64,000 nucleotides of DNA from NCBI RefSeq assembly GCF_000691145.1, contig NZ_ASJC01000001.1:682001-746000 (forward strand), written 5' to 3'. Shown here in pieces: positions 26,065 through 35,419 of the stretch. How positions within the stretch are numbered: the stretch's first letter is position 1; the number at the start of each line of letters is the position of its first letter. A program made the translations under genes and the position numbers. The DNA comes from Bacillus altitudinis 41KF2b (GTDB lineage: Bacteria > Bacillota > Bacilli > Bacillales > Bacillaceae). A model generated the notes under the pieces. That model was not told the origin of the DNA. It saw only the letters and a program-made list of their open reading frames with translations, and did not search any database.

Positions 26065-26508
26065 ATGTATTATCCATATGAAGGTACGTGGAATGGGTAC
26101 TTGTACGATCGGCAGGTACAAAGCATGCCGGCGTTTCCTATTTCTCAAGTTGGAGGATTTCCCGGCTTGCCATTCGGAGGGACTGGGCAAGGGCAAGGTG
26201 CAGGAGGACAATCGGTCCCGCCAGCCCCGCCGCAGCATATCATCTCGCAATATCAACAAGCAGTCTCTCAGCCTCAAAGTATGCAGCCGCTCATTGCAGG
26301 GCAGAGTGTAGGCGGAAGCCAGCAAACGGTTCAATTTGCAGCTGGATGTAATAGAAGGTGGACCATTGTGTTCCTTAGAAACGGTCAAGTATTTCTCATG
26401 TATGTTCTTTCCTCGCAGCCTTTTGGCCGTACAACGGGTTTCATATGGCCGAACTTTACATTTGGCTCGTTCCCAAGCTCTAGTATTCTTGCATATTCTT
26501 GTTCATAA
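26065..26508 (+). CDS. Unknown Pro/Gln/Gly-rich protein, coat-like
   Basis: 147 residues from MYYPYEGTWNGYLYDRQV. The N-terminal half is low-complexity (GGTGQGQGAGGQSVPPAPPQH, SQYQQAVSQPQSMQ). A hydrophobic C-terminal domain of about 55 residues follows (CNRRWTIVFLRNGQVFLMYVLSSQPFGRTTGFIWPNF...AYSCS). The start at 26065 follows AAGTGGTG; an ATG at 26041 has no ribosome site. Composition suggests a spore surface protein, but I recognise no family. It is a single gene converging on lexA. Confidence 0.6.
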   Translation: MYYPYEGTWNGYLYDRQVQSMPAFPISQVGGFPGLPFGGTGQGQGAGGQSVPPAPPQHIISQYQQAVSQPQSMQPLIAGQSVGGSQQTVQFAAGCNRRWTIVFLRNGQVFLMYVLSSQPFGRTTGFIWPNFTFGSFPSSSILAYSCS

Positions 26509-26511
26509 AAG

Positions 26512-26557
26512 AAAAAGCCGGCTCTCATCAGCAGTTGATGAAATACCGGCTTTTTTT
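26512..26557. terminator. Bidirectional terminator
   Basis: Outer stem AAAAAGCCGG / CCGGCTTTTT enclosing an inner TCATCA / TGATGA stem, between convergent genes. Confidence 0.85.
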
Positions 26558-27176
26558 AATGAATATTTCTAAATACGCCAATCACTTTACCTAGTATACT
26601 CACATTCTGTAAAATAATCGGTTCCATTGATGGATTCTCGGGCTGTAATCTAAAGTGTGTATCTTCCTTATAAAAACGTTTCACTGTTGCTTCATCTTCT
26701 TCTGTCATAGCCACCACGATATCTCCATTGTTGGCAGTGCTTTGCTGACGCACAATAACGTAGTCTTTGTCCAAAATACCTGCATCGATCATACTTTCTC
26801 CCATAATTTCAAGCATAAATACTTGTTCATCTGGCGCTGCAAAAGTTTCTGGAAGTGGGAAATATTCTTCTACATTCTCAACAGCCGTGATAGGCAAGCC
26901 TGCTGTGACTTTTCCGATGACTGGAACATTCATTACAGTGCTCTTTGGAATATTCATTTCCTCTTCATCTAGTACTTCGATCGCTCTAGGTTTTGTTGGG
27001 TCTCTTCTAATTAAACCTTTCGTTTCTAGTCTAGCTAAATGTCCATGGACAGTTGAACTTGATGCTAGACCGACAGCTTCGCCAATTTCACGAACGGATG
27101 GGGGATAACCCTTGCTTTTTACTTCTTCTTTTATGAATTTCAGGATATCGAGTTGTCTTTTTGATAGCTTCGTCAT
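26556..27176 (-). CDS. lexA: SOS repressor LexA
   Basis: 206-residue LexA. The winged helix-turn-helix includes [25 protein letters not shown]. The Ala-Gly self-cleavage bond is in VTAGLPITA. The catalytic Ser is in MGESMID and Lys in EATVKRFY. It represses DNA-damage genes until RecA-stimulated self-cleavage. The ATG at 27176 (MTKLSKRQ) follows GAGGTG; a GTG three codons earlier overlaps that site. It is divergent from yneA with LexA-type boxes between the two genes. Confidence 0.97.
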   Translation of the reverse strand: MTKLSKRQLDILKFIKEEVKSKGYPPSVREIGEAVGLASSSTVHGHLARLETKGLIRRDPTKPRAIEVLDEEEMNIPKSTVMNVPVIGKVTAGLPITAVENVEEYFPLPETFAAPDEQVFMLEIMGESMIDAGILDKDYVIVRQQSTANNGDIVVAMTEEDEATVKRFYKEDTHFRLQPENPSMEPIILQNVSILGKVIGVFRNIH

Positions 27177-27234
27177 CTTTTGCACCTCAAAACGTCAATT
27201 TTAAAGAAATTATAGCATGTTTTTCCTAACAGTA

Positions 27235-27317
27235 CAAACATAGGTTCGAAAAAAACGTTTGACAGAAACGTTTGTTCGTATTTATAATGAGTGACAGAAA
27301 GAACGAACACACATTCT
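27235..27317. promoter_or_regulatory. SOS control region of lexA/yneA (three LexA-like boxes, yneA promoter)
   Basis: Boxes related to CGAAC-N4-GTTCG: 27235-27248 (CAAAC-N4-GTTCG, one mismatch), 27265-27278 (GAAAC-N4-GTTCG) and 27304-27317 (CGAAC-N4-ATTCT). The yneA promoter TTGACA (27259-27264) and TATAAT (27283-27288) brackets the middle box with an 18-bp spacer, so LexA would block RNA polymerase. Confidence 0.8.
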
Positions 27318-27335
27318 ATTAGGAGAGATGACATT

Positions 27336-28312
<977 letters not shown>

Positions 28313-28381
28313 AGCGTGATTTGTTGTAAAAATGACTGATATTTAGTAGTATGTAGAGAAAATGTTTTAAAGGAGTTTGTC

Positions 28382-28612
28382 ATGATTTCTAAAGAACAGC
28401 TTGCAAGAATCAATGAGCTTTCAAAAAAGTCGAAAGAGGCCGGTTTGTCGGACGCTGAGAAAACAGAACAGAAGCAATTAAGAGAGGAATATTTAAAGGC
28501 TTTTCGTTCTTCTATGAAAAATACACTCAAAACCGTGAAAATCGTCGATCCAGAAGGAAACGATGTCACACCAGAAAAATTAAAAAGAGAAAGAGACCAG
28601 AATCTTCATTAA
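28382..28612 (+). CDS. ynzC: DUF896 protein YnzC
   Basis: 76-residue soluble protein, DUF896: ISKEQLARINELSKKSKEAGLSDAEKTEQKQLREEYLKAFR forms the two-helix core and IVDPEGNDVTPEKLK follows. Third gene of the yneA SOS operon in B. subtilis; function unknown. Ribosome site AAAGGAG. Confidence 0.93.
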   Translation: MISKEQLARINELSKKSKEAGLSDAEKTEQKQLREEYLKAFRSSMKNTLKTVKIVDPEGNDVTPEKLKRERDQNLH

Positions 28613-28738
28613 AGGTCATCATTTCTTTATTTTTGAAAAGATGGGAGGAATATTCTCATCTTTTTTCATATTTGCATAAGTTTTTAGGTGATCGATAAAC
28701 TAAATGTGACAAAATCCTTCTTTTTCGGCGTGAAATAG

Positions 28739-28767
28739 TTGTGAAAAAAGGACAGTAGATTTATGAT
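28739..28767 (+). promoter_or_regulatory. Putative tkt promoter
   Basis: TTGTGA (28739-28744), 17 bp, TATGAT (28762-28767), 33 bp before the tkt start. Confidence 0.55.
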
Positions 28768-28800
28768 AATGGTGTACACAAGATACGGAAGGGGATTTAT

Positions 28801-30804
28801 ATGGAAACGATTGAATTGAAATCTATTGCAACAATACGTACTCTCTCCATAGACGCAATTGAAAAAGCGAATTCCGGTCACCCTGGAATGCCGATGGGCG
28901 CTGCACCAATGGCATACGCTTTATGGACGAATCACTTAAACGTAAGTCCGCAAAATCCAAATTGGTTTAACAGAGACCGTTTTGTGTTATCTGCGGGACA
29001 TGGCTCTATGCTTTTATATAGCATGCTTCATTTAAGCGGATACAATCTGAGCATCGAAGATTTAAAACAATTCCGCCAATGGGGAAGCAAAACACCTGGA
29101 CATCCTGAGTTTGGACATACAGAGGGCGTAGATGCGACAACAGGTCCTTTAGGACAAGGGATTGCGATGGCTGTTGGAATGGCACTTGCAGAAAGACATC
29201 TTGCAGAAACGTATAACAAAGACAATTTTAATGTTGTGGATCACTATACATACAGCATTTGCGGAGATGGAGACTTAATGGAGGGCATTTCCTCTGAAGC
29301 TGCTTCACTTGCTGGTCATTTAGGCTTAGGCCGTTTAATTGTTCTTTATGATTCAAACGACATTTCTTTAGATGGCGACCTTGATCGTTCTTTCTCTGAA
29401 AATGTGAAGAATCGTTTTGAAGCGATGAATTGGGAAGTTCTTTATGTAAAAGACGGCAATAACATTGAAGAAGTGACGGCTGCCATTGAAAAAGCCAAAC
29501 AAAGTACAGACAAACCTACACTTATTGAAGTGAAGACGACAATCGGTTTCGGTTCACCAAACCGTGCGGGAACGTCTGGGGTGCACGGTGCACCGCTTGG
29601 CAGTGAGGAAGCGAAGCTAACGAAGGAAGCTTATTCTTGGACGTTTGAAGAAGATTTCCATGTACCTTCTGAAGTGTACGATCATTTCAAAACTGCTGTT
29701 AAAGACGCTGGACAGAAAAAAGAATCAGCGTGGAATGAACTGTTTGAGCAATATGAAAAAGAATATCCAGAACTGGCAGCTCAGCTGAAGCTTGCGATTG
29801 AAGGAAAACTTCCTGAGAATTGGGATCAAGAAGTTCCTGTTTATGAAGCAGGTTCAAGCCTTGCCTCTCGTGCTTCTTCTGGAGAAGTATTAAATGGCAT
29901 TGCAAAGCAAGTACCATTCTTTATTGGTGGGTCTGCTGACCTTGCTGGATCAAATAAAACAACAATCAAAGATACAAGTGACTTTGGTAGAGAGAATTAT
30001 GCTGGCAGAAACATTTGGTTTGGTGTGAGAGAATTCGCAATGGGTGCAGCATTAAACGGTATGGCACTTCACGGCGGACTTCGTGTATTCGGTGGAACAT
30101 TCTTTGTTTTCTCAGACTACTTAAGACCTGCCATTCGTCTTGCTGCATTAATGGGACTTCCTGTCACTTATGTATTTACGCATGACAGCATTGCGGTTGG
30201 GGAAGATGGACCAACGCATGAGCCAGTTGAACAGCTCGCTTCATTACGTGCGATGCCTAACCTTTCTGTTATTCGTCCAGCTGATGGAAACGAAACAGCT
30301 GCAGCATGGAAAATTGCTGTATCTTCAACGAATAAACCGACAGCGCTTGTTCTTACTCGTCAAAACCTTCCAACGATTGATCAATCACCAGAGAAGGCGT
30401 ATGAAGGCGTAGAAAAAGGTGGATATGTCGTCGTTGAAGCAGCTGATGCACAGCCAGAAGCTCTTCTACTTGCTTCAGGATCTGAAGTAGGTTTAGCCAT
30501 TGAAGCGCAAAAAGCACTTGAAAAAGAAGGCATTCGCGTTTCTGTCGTGAGCTTACCTGCATGGGATCGCTTTGATGAGCAGTCAGACGAATACAAAGAG
30601 TCCGTTCTTCCTAAAGCAGTGAGAGCACGTGTTGCAATCGAAATGGGTGCTTCACTTGGCTGGGAACGTTACACTGGCCTTGATGGCGATGTGATTGCGA
30701 TTGATAAATTTGGCGCTTCTGCACCAGGCGAAACCATTATTGAAAAATACGGTTTCACTGTCAGCAACGTGGTGAGCCGCGTAAAAGCAAAGCTGAATAA
30801 ATAA
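28801..30804 (+). CDS. tkt: Transketolase
   Basis: 667-residue thiamine-diphosphate enzyme of the non-oxidative pentose phosphate pathway. It transfers two-carbon units between ketose and aldose phosphates. The N-terminal ThDP-binding domain contains [18 protein letters not shown] and the GDGDLMEG...ND motif. The pyrimidine domain has [28 protein letters not shown]. Full length. Ribosome site GGAAGGGG. Strong tandem terminators follow. Confidence 0.97.
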   Translation: METIELKSIATIRTLSIDAIEKANSGHPGMPMGAAPMAYALWTNHLNVSPQNPNWFNRDRFVLSAGHGSMLLYSMLHLSGYNLSIEDLKQFRQWGSKTPGHPEFGHTEGVDATTGPLGQGIAMAVGMALAERHLAETYNKDNFNVVDHYTYSICGDGDLMEGISSEAASLAGHLGLGRLIVLYDSNDISLDGDLDRSFSENVKNRFEAMNWEVLYVKDGNNIEEVTAAIEKAKQSTDKPTLIEVKTTIGFGSPNRAGTSGVHGAPLGSEEAKLTKEAYSWTFEEDFHVPSEVYDHFKTAVKDAGQKKESAWNELFEQYEKEYPELAAQLKLAIEGKLPENWDQEVPVYEAGSSLASRASSGEVLNGIAKQVPFFIGGSADLAGSNKTTIKDTSDFGRENYAGRNIWFGVREFAMGAALNGMALHGGLRVFGGTFFVFSDYLRPAIRLAALMGLPVTYVFTHDSIAVGEDGPTHEPVEQLASLRAMPNLSVIRPADGNETAAAWKIAVSSTNKPTALVLTRQNLPTIDQSPEKAYEGVEKGGYVVVEAADAQPEALLLASGSEVGLAIEAQKALEKEGIRVSVVSLPAWDRFDEQSDEYKESVLPKAVRARVAIEMGASLGWERYTGLDGDVIAIDKFGASAPGETIIEKYGFTVSNVVSRVKAKLNK

Positions 30805-30813
30805 TCAGTCTCC

Positions 30814-30876
30814 AAGCATCATGCTTTTTTGCAGTCGGTTTGCAGAGCTTTTCACTATGCTCTGCAAACTTTTTTC
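30814..30876 (+). terminator. Tandem terminators of tkt
   Basis: A short AAGCA/TGCTT hairpin with a T run (30814-30830), then an 11-bp perfect stem GTTTGCAGAGC / GCTCTGCAAAC (30838-30869) followed by T residues. Confidence 0.85.
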
Positions 30877-30890
30877 TTTTTTCTTGTTTT

Positions 30891-30956
30891 TTTGACAAAA
30901 CTAGTTTCTTCTTGCTTCATATATAGACAATTCTTTCTTTCACATTTTTGTATAAT
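30891..30956 (+). promoter_or_regulatory. Candidate Spo0A box and promoter of sirA
   Basis: The minus strand at 30891-30900 reads TTTTGTCAAA, matching the Spo0A consensus TTTTGTCRAA. It is about 50 bp upstream of a TATAAT at 30951-30956. A weaker TTGACGAA lies at 30974. sirA is Spo0A-activated in B. subtilis. Confidence 0.5.
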
Positions 30957-31002
30957 ACAAGCAATAAGCGAGATTGACGAAATGTGAAAGGAAGGGATAG
31001 AC

Positions 31003-31449
31003 ATGGAACGCCATTATTATATTTATTGGATTGAGGATGAGTTTGCTCATCATTATTTTGGTAGAGAATCTATTTTGTTTCATTTGTTTGAATCGTTACA
31101 CTGGACGAACCGCAGTGATGACGAATTAGTCATGCTTGTTAAGCAAGTGGATTATGTAACGAAACGAATCCCTGCTTTTCATATGCACCAGCGTTTAATG
31201 AACAATTTAACCAACATTCACTATACACAAATAGGCTCAATATACAGTGCATCGCTGCCAGATGGAAAAGGCACAGCCGCATTCATTATAAAAGACCGTT
31301 ACATTCAAATGTCTGCCACAGGCAGTTATGAGGCAGAAGCGGTGTTTTTTGAAGTACTCAGAAAAATTAGTCCTTGTTTCCTGGCTATGGACTTTGGATC
31401 AAAGAAGCACGGGTGGCTCAATCCGGTAAAAGTGAGGAATTTTGTTTAA
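31003..31449 (+). CDS. sirA: Sporulation inhibitor of replication SirA
   Basis: 148-residue SirA (YneE). It binds domain I of DnaA to stop new rounds of replication when sporulation starts. Family stretches seen: MERHYYIYWIEDEFAHHYFGRESILFHLF and FEVLRKISPCFLAMDFGSKKHGWLNPVK. Strong site AAAGGAAGGG. Located between tkt and yneF as in B. subtilis. Confidence 0.93.
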   Translation: MERHYYIYWIEDEFAHHYFGRESILFHLFESLHWTNRSDDELVMLVKQVDYVTKRIPAFHMHQRLMNNLTNIHYTQIGSIYSASLPDGKGTAAFIIKDRYIQMSATGSYEAEAVFFEVLRKISPCFLAMDFGSKKHGWLNPVKVRNFV

Positions 31450-31533
31450 AAAAATAAAATTGAACGTGAAATGTTGTATAATAGCCTTTTGTTTAGTACA
31501 CTTTATACGAGACAACATGAAGGAGGAAGAATT

Positions 31534-31752
31534 ATGGATTTATGGGTTGTCATCCTTGTAGGCGTTGTTGCACTGCTTGCAGGAGTTGCACTCGGATTCT
31601 TTATTGCTCGTAAGTATATGATGAGCTACTTGAAAAAGAATCCACCAATTAATGAACAAATGCTTCGAATGATGATGATGCAAATGGGCATGAAACCGTC
31701 CCAAAAGAAAATCAATCAAATGATGAAAGCCATGAACAACCAAGCGAAATAA
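31534..31752 (+). CDS. yneF: UPF0154 membrane protein YneF
   Basis: 72-residue protein with one N-terminal transmembrane helix ([26 protein letters not shown]) and a Met/Lys-rich cytosolic tail ([25 protein letters not shown]). It matches the UPF0154 family; function unknown. Start set by AAGGAGG six bases before the ATG at 31534. Confidence 0.93.
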   Translation: MDLWVVILVGVVALLAGVALGFFIARKYMMSYLKKNPPINEQMLRMMMMQMGMKPSQKKINQMMKAMNNQAK

Positions 31753-31846
31753 TACGTACGTTATTATGATCATAGATGGAACATGGTCCCTAAAGATTGG
31801 ACAAGCGATGTCCTTTCTTTATTGAAGTCACCTTCATCAGACGCAT

Positions 31847-31893
31847 AAAACCACTGTACTTGCATGAATAAAGCAGGGAAAGTGGTTTTTATT
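31847..31893 (+). terminator. Terminator after yneF
   Basis: AAAACCACT (31847-31855) pairs with AGTGGTTTT (31881-31889), followed by T residues. A second hairpin (AAAACC...GGTTTT, 31926-31949) lies just downstream and could serve ynzD from the opposite strand. Confidence 0.6.
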
Positions 31894-32020
31894 TTGCCGT
31901 GAACCGTCCGTTAAAGACAAAACAAAAAACCCCTGTGAGCAGAGGTTTTCGTTTCTTTTATTGTCACACATATCAACTTTTCTAAAATCGTGCGGCATTT
32001 GTTTCTATCTTGAGATATCA

Positions 32021-32194
32021 TTAGTTGGCTGAGTTTGAGTGTAAGTGTCGTTGATATTGTAAGAGGAGATGATCTAGCTGCTGGCTATGTTCGATGGTCA
32101 CTGTTGATGTCATCCCATTATGCAAGACAACTTTCATCAGCTCTTCTCTTTTTTCTTCAATTTGAGTTAATAATGATGTTTTTACCAAAGTCAT
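32021..32194 (-). CDS. ynzD: Spo0E-like aspartyl-phosphate phosphatase YnzD
   Basis: 57-residue Spo0E-family protein: LLTQIEEKREELMKVVLHNGMTS then the signature HSQQLDHLLLQYQRHL (S-x-x-L-D). These small helical-hairpin phosphatases dephosphorylate Spo0A~P and lower sporulation. I choose ATG at 32194 (MTLVKTS), which fits family length, although AAAGGA is only 2-3 nt away. A TTG five codons earlier has no ribosome site. Position between yneF and ccdA matches B. subtilis ynzD. Confidence 0.85.
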   Translation of the reverse strand: MTLVKTSLLTQIEEKREELMKVVLHNGMTSTVTIEHSQQLDHLLLQYQRHLHSNSAN

Positions 32195-32402
32195 GTTCCT
32201 TTCATGCAAATCTTGATAAAAAGAATCGATTCTATTATATCCATTTTAAGGTTTATTTTCAAATTTAAAGGGTTTGGTATCTTGATGTCAAATTAAATTA
32301 TATAAGGTTTTAAGAGATTAGACCATCTTTATTGAGATGATGTAAAAAAAATGAAATGAATTTGTCATCTCTTATTGTATATTGTAAGAAGGGGGTGTTC
32401 TT

Positions 32403-33110
32403 TTGTCAGATTTGAATTACTTTTTAGCGTTTGGAGCAGGGTTTCTATCTTTTATCTCACCGTGCTGTCTGCCACTTTATCCAGCCTTTTTATCCTATAT
32501 TACGGGCGTTAGTATAGATGAAGTGAAATCTGAGAAGGTGATGCTGAGAAGAAGAAGTCTTCTTCATACATTATTCTTTTTAATTGGGTTCTCTCTCATT
32601 TTTATTGCCATTGGATTTGGGACATCGTTTGTTGGGAAGTTTTTCATTGAATATCAAGATGCGATTCGTCAAATTGGTGCCATTCTTATTATTTTCTTTG
32701 GCTTTATGATTCTTGGTGTATTTCAGCCTTCTTTTTTAATGGGAGAAAAGAGGTTGCAGTTTAAAAATCGTCCAGCCGGTTTTTTTGGATCGATTCTCAT
32801 CGGAATGGGTTTTGCTGCTGGTTGGACACCATGTACCGGCCCGATTTTATCAGCTGTCATCACACTTGCCAGCAACAAGCCAGAGTCCGCTGTGACCTAT
32901 ATGATTGCGTATGTATTAGGTTTTGCTATCCCATTTTTTGTTCTTTCCTTTTTCATCACAAAAATGGCTTGGATCAGAAAGCGTCAGCAGCTCATCATGA
33001 AAACTGGCGGGATTATTATGATCGTAGTAGGGATCTTGCTGTTCTTTGATCTTCTGACATGGATCATTATCATGTTCTCATCATTATTTGGAGGATTTAC
33101 GGGCTTTTGA
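32403..33110 (+). CDS. ccdA: Cytochrome c biogenesis thiol-disulfide transporter CcdA
   Basis: 235-residue CcdA with six transmembrane helices. Conserved elements include [23 protein letters not shown] and [18 protein letters not shown], each with a redox-active Cys/Pro motif. It carries electrons from thioredoxin across the membrane for heme attachment (ResA) and spore StoA. TTG start at 32403 after GAAGGGGGTG. Confidence 0.95.
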   Translation: MSDLNYFLAFGAGFLSFISPCCLPLYPAFLSYITGVSIDEVKSEKVMLRRRSLLHTLFFLIGFSLIFIAIGFGTSFVGKFFIEYQDAIRQIGAILIIFFGFMILGVFQPSFLMGEKRLQFKNRPAGFFGSILIGMGFAAGWTPCTGPILSAVITLASNKPESAVTYMIAYVLGFAIPFFVLSFFITKMAWIRKRQQLIMKTGGIIMIVVGILLFFDLLTWIIIMFSSLFGGFTGF

Positions 33111-33204
33111 AATCGTTTTCTACAGTCGCGGCGAATGGTTTTTTTTCGTCAATTGGAGTATATTATACATAGACTGACCTTAAAGAATAAAGGAATGATT
33201 TGAT

Positions 33205-33687
33205 ATGATGATCATAATTTCTTCTATAGTGGCGGTATGTATGGCGGTAGCCGTCATGTTTATTCGCATTAAATCATCTGCAAAACCTGCAACCGCGAAA
33301 AAAATTATATTACCTCCTATCTTTATGAGCACTGGTGCACTGATGTTTTTTGTGCCAATGTTTCAAGTAACTGGAGCTGAATTTTTAGAGGCGATTACTG
33401 TAGGGATGTTTTTCTCTATCTTTTTAATTAAAACATCGAAATTTGAAATTAGAGGCAATGAAATCTATTTGAAACGTTCAAAAGCATTTGTGTTTATTCT
33501 CATTGGACTTCTTGTCCTTCGTATCGGAATGAAGACGATTTTAAGCTCTTCCATTGATTATGGTGCGCTCAGCGGGATGTTTTGGATTCTAGCCTTTGGC
33601 ATGATTGTCCCATGGCGGGTTGCGATGTATTTGTCGTTTAGAAAGATGTCTAAACAATTAGATCTGCAGCAGGCCCAAATAAATTAA
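33205..33687 (+). CDS. ccdC: CcdC (YneJ) membrane protein
   Basis: 160-residue protein with four or five transmembrane helices (IISSIVAVCMAVAVMFIRI, ILPPIFMSTGALMFFVPMF, FVFILIGLLVLRIGM, MFWILAFGMIVPWRVAMYL). It corresponds to B. subtilis YneJ/CcdC, associated with cytochrome c maturation but not essential for it. In B. subtilis a CheY-like gene (yneI) sits between ccdA and ccdC; here only 94 bp separate them, so yneI is absent. Confidence 0.85.
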   Translation: MMIIISSIVAVCMAVAVMFIRIKSSAKPATAKKIILPPIFMSTGALMFFVPMFQVTGAEFLEAITVGMFFSIFLIKTSKFEIRGNEIYLKRSKAFVFILIGLLVLRIGMKTILSSSIDYGALSGMFWILAFGMIVPWRVAMYLSFRKMSKQLDLQQAQIN

Positions 33688-33710
33688 ACCTCCTTTTTAA
33701 AAAGGAGGTT
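33687..33710. terminator. Bidirectional terminator ccdC / yneK
   Basis: A perfect 24-bp palindrome built on AACCTCC / GGAGGTT overlaps both stop codons. Confidence 0.9.
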
Positions 33711-34137
33711 ATTTTAATAAAGATTCATATGGTGAATGGTCGATCTTTTTTTCTTGAAGGCGCTTTAGTAGAAATTTATGATCCCGCTTCGGTGTAGCGA
33801 TAATATAGCCGCGAATGATTAAGTCTAAATTAATGCTGGCCGCTTGTTCTTTTAGTGCCAGTTCGCCAATTTTGCCGGCGATTTTTTCTTTGGCGACATC
33901 TCTAAACAGCTCTGGAACCGGTAATACTAGCTCATTTAATAGCTGTTTGTCTTCATCGCGCCATAGGTGCAGGCTCTTTTGAATATATTCATCCTGCCAA
34001 TCAAGCTCTGATTTCCCGTCTTCTTTCGGCAATCGTTTTAAAAACTTGCGAAACATAAAAAAGCCACCGATTGCTAGTAATCCAATCATCACTGTACCCC
34101 AAAATAAAATGAACCACAAAAACCAGCCGCTTAACAT
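33709..34137 (-). CDS. yneK: DUF2621 membrane-anchored protein YneK
   Basis: 142 residues: an N-terminal transmembrane helix (FLWFILFWGTVMIGLLAIGGFFMF) and a cytosolic helical domain (KSELDWQDEYIQKSLHLWRDEDKQLLNELVLPVPELFRDVAKEKIAGKIGELAL). DUF2621, B. subtilis YneK by synteny; function unknown. Ribosome site AGGGAG. Confidence 0.9.
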   Translation of the reverse strand: MLSGWFLWFILFWGTVMIGLLAIGGFFMFRKFLKRLPKEDGKSELDWQDEYIQKSLHLWRDEDKQLLNELVLPVPELFRDVAKEKIAGKIGELALKEQAASINLDLIIRGYIIATPKRDHKFLLKRLQEKKIDHSPYESLLK

Positions 34138-34369
34138 GTTCTCACTCCCTATATCCCTTCTCTCTATTCTATTTTACATGAAGAGAAGGTAGAAGAAAAT
34201 AACAAAAATGTATGTGTTTTTTCTCTATAAATGCCTTTTTTGATAAAGAGACGCCCATTTACTAGAATGACCCAAACCATTTAGTAGAAAAGGAATACAT
34301 TATTGTATAGCGACTCTACTATTTGGCCATGGTGGTTCGCACAAGGTATTGACTTGAAACGAACGGAAG

Positions 34370-34397
34370 AGAGCCCACCTGTATACAGGTGGGCTCT
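34370..34397 (-). terminator. Terminator of cotM
   Basis: A perfect 28-bp palindrome (AGAGCCCACC arm) directly follows the cotM stop codon. Confidence 0.85.
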
Positions 34398-34786
34398 TAA
34401 TGTTTGAAGTGCGGCATTTGAAAGGAAAATGCTCCGTCTTGACGATGGGCATCTTTTTTGATTTTTATTGATATGATTCTGTTTTCGTAATCTGTATCAA
34501 TGTCTTTGTCATTCAAATAAAAAGGGAGCATGACACTTTTTTCAATCGGCTGTTCTCTTTCATCAATCAAATAAGCGAGGATGAGCTCACATCCGGAAAA
34601 GGTCAGTTTTAAATCAGTGATCGATAGGGTGGAGAGGTCGATCTCAATAATATAATCACGGCTCGTTTCGTAAAGATCTATTGGGAGCTGTTCGTCATAC
34701 CATGCAAAAGGATCGTCCATTAATACACTCAGCCAATCATCTATTTCAAGAAAATCAGAGGAATTCACTTGCTTTTCATTCTCCAT
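34397..34786 (-). CDS. cotM: Spore outer coat protein CotM (alpha-crystallin-like)
   Basis: 129-residue Hsp20/alpha-crystallin-related protein. The beta-sandwich is recognisable in YIIEIDLSTLSITDLKLTFSGCELILAYLIDE and ENRIISIKIKK. It is a coat protein of the outer coat made in the mother cell. Start at 34786 (MENEKQV) after GGAGGAG; the in-frame codons upstream lack a site. Synteny with B. subtilis is exact. Confidence 0.9.
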   Translation of the reverse strand: MENEKQVNSSDFLEIDDWLSVLMDDPFAWYDEQLPIDLYETSRDYIIEIDLSTLSITDLKLTFSGCELILAYLIDEREQPIEKSVMLPFYLNDKDIDTDYENRIISIKIKKDAHRQDGAFSFQMPHFKH

Positions 34787-34888
34787 AAACACTCCTCCAT
34801 CACATCTCATAATAAATCATATGATGAAAGTTGAAATGTGTGAAAGACCTAAAACATCCCGTTTGGTCACGGGCTTAAGAGAAAATGT

Positions 34889-35035
34889 TTACATATCATG
34901 ATGTGAATTGTGCTTTTGTCTTGTATGGTTGCGGTTTTTCACTTTTTTACTGCCTGATAGTGGCTCAGGCTGCCCGCCTTGATGCTCTTTAGGAGAGTTT
35001 TGACGTATGTCTTTCCCAGTGTTTTTGTTCGTCAT
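34889..35035 (-). CDS. sspP: Minor small acid-soluble spore protein P
   Basis: 48 residues, [18 protein letters not shown]...[29 protein letters not shown], nearly identical to my recollection of B. subtilis SspP (CotL). It is a forespore core protein made late in sporulation. Site AAAGGAG. A second ATG immediately upstream (35038) would add one Met. It lies just after sspO on the same strand, so the two are probably one operon. Confidence 0.95.
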   Translation of the reverse strand: MTNKNTGKDIRQNSPKEHQGGQPEPLSGSKKVKNRNHTRQKHNSHHDM

Positions 35036-35052
35036 CATTTCTCACTCCTTTC

Positions 35053-35199
35053 TTATTGGTTTTTTTTACGCTTTTTATTGTTTTGCTTTTGTTCTTCTGT
35101 TAAAACGAGCTGATCATTTTCTATATAGCCTGCACCATTTCCTTGGCTTTTGGCTGCGTTCATGTCGTCAATGACATGATTTGCTTTTCTTTTTGTCAT
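35053..35199 (-). CDS. sspO: Small acid-soluble spore protein O
   Basis: 48 residues, [48 protein letters not shown], matching SspO (CotK). It has a basic C-terminus and GAGGTGAT ribosome site. First gene of the sspO-sspP pair; forespore expression is expected from orthologues. Confidence 0.95.
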   Translation of the reverse strand: MTKRKANHVIDDMNAAKSQGNGAGYIENDQLVLTEEQKQNNKKRKKNQ

Positions 35200-35267
35200 G
35201 TTCTATCACCTCAGCATTAGTATGAACCCGTGCTGCTCAGTTTATGAGGAGTAATCATTTCCTTGTG

Positions 35268-35282
35268 ATAAGCTAAACTTAT
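35268..35282. promoter_or_regulatory. Candidate CcpC box upstream of aconitase
   Basis: ATAAG-N5-CTTAT is a perfect inverted repeat 138 bp before acnA. Another ATAA...TTAT arrangement follows at about 35290-35306. CcpC binds such dyads at B. subtilis citB and is relieved by citrate. Confidence 0.55.
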
Positions 35283-35419
35283 TGAATTTAATAAAAGCAT
35301 TGTTATTTACTTATGTATGAATTTGTTTTAAGATGAAATTGTGAGAAAATTGTGGTGAAATGCGACGATTTTTCTGAGAATTGAAATTGATCTTGATCAT
35401 CAAAAGGGGGATTTTGGAC

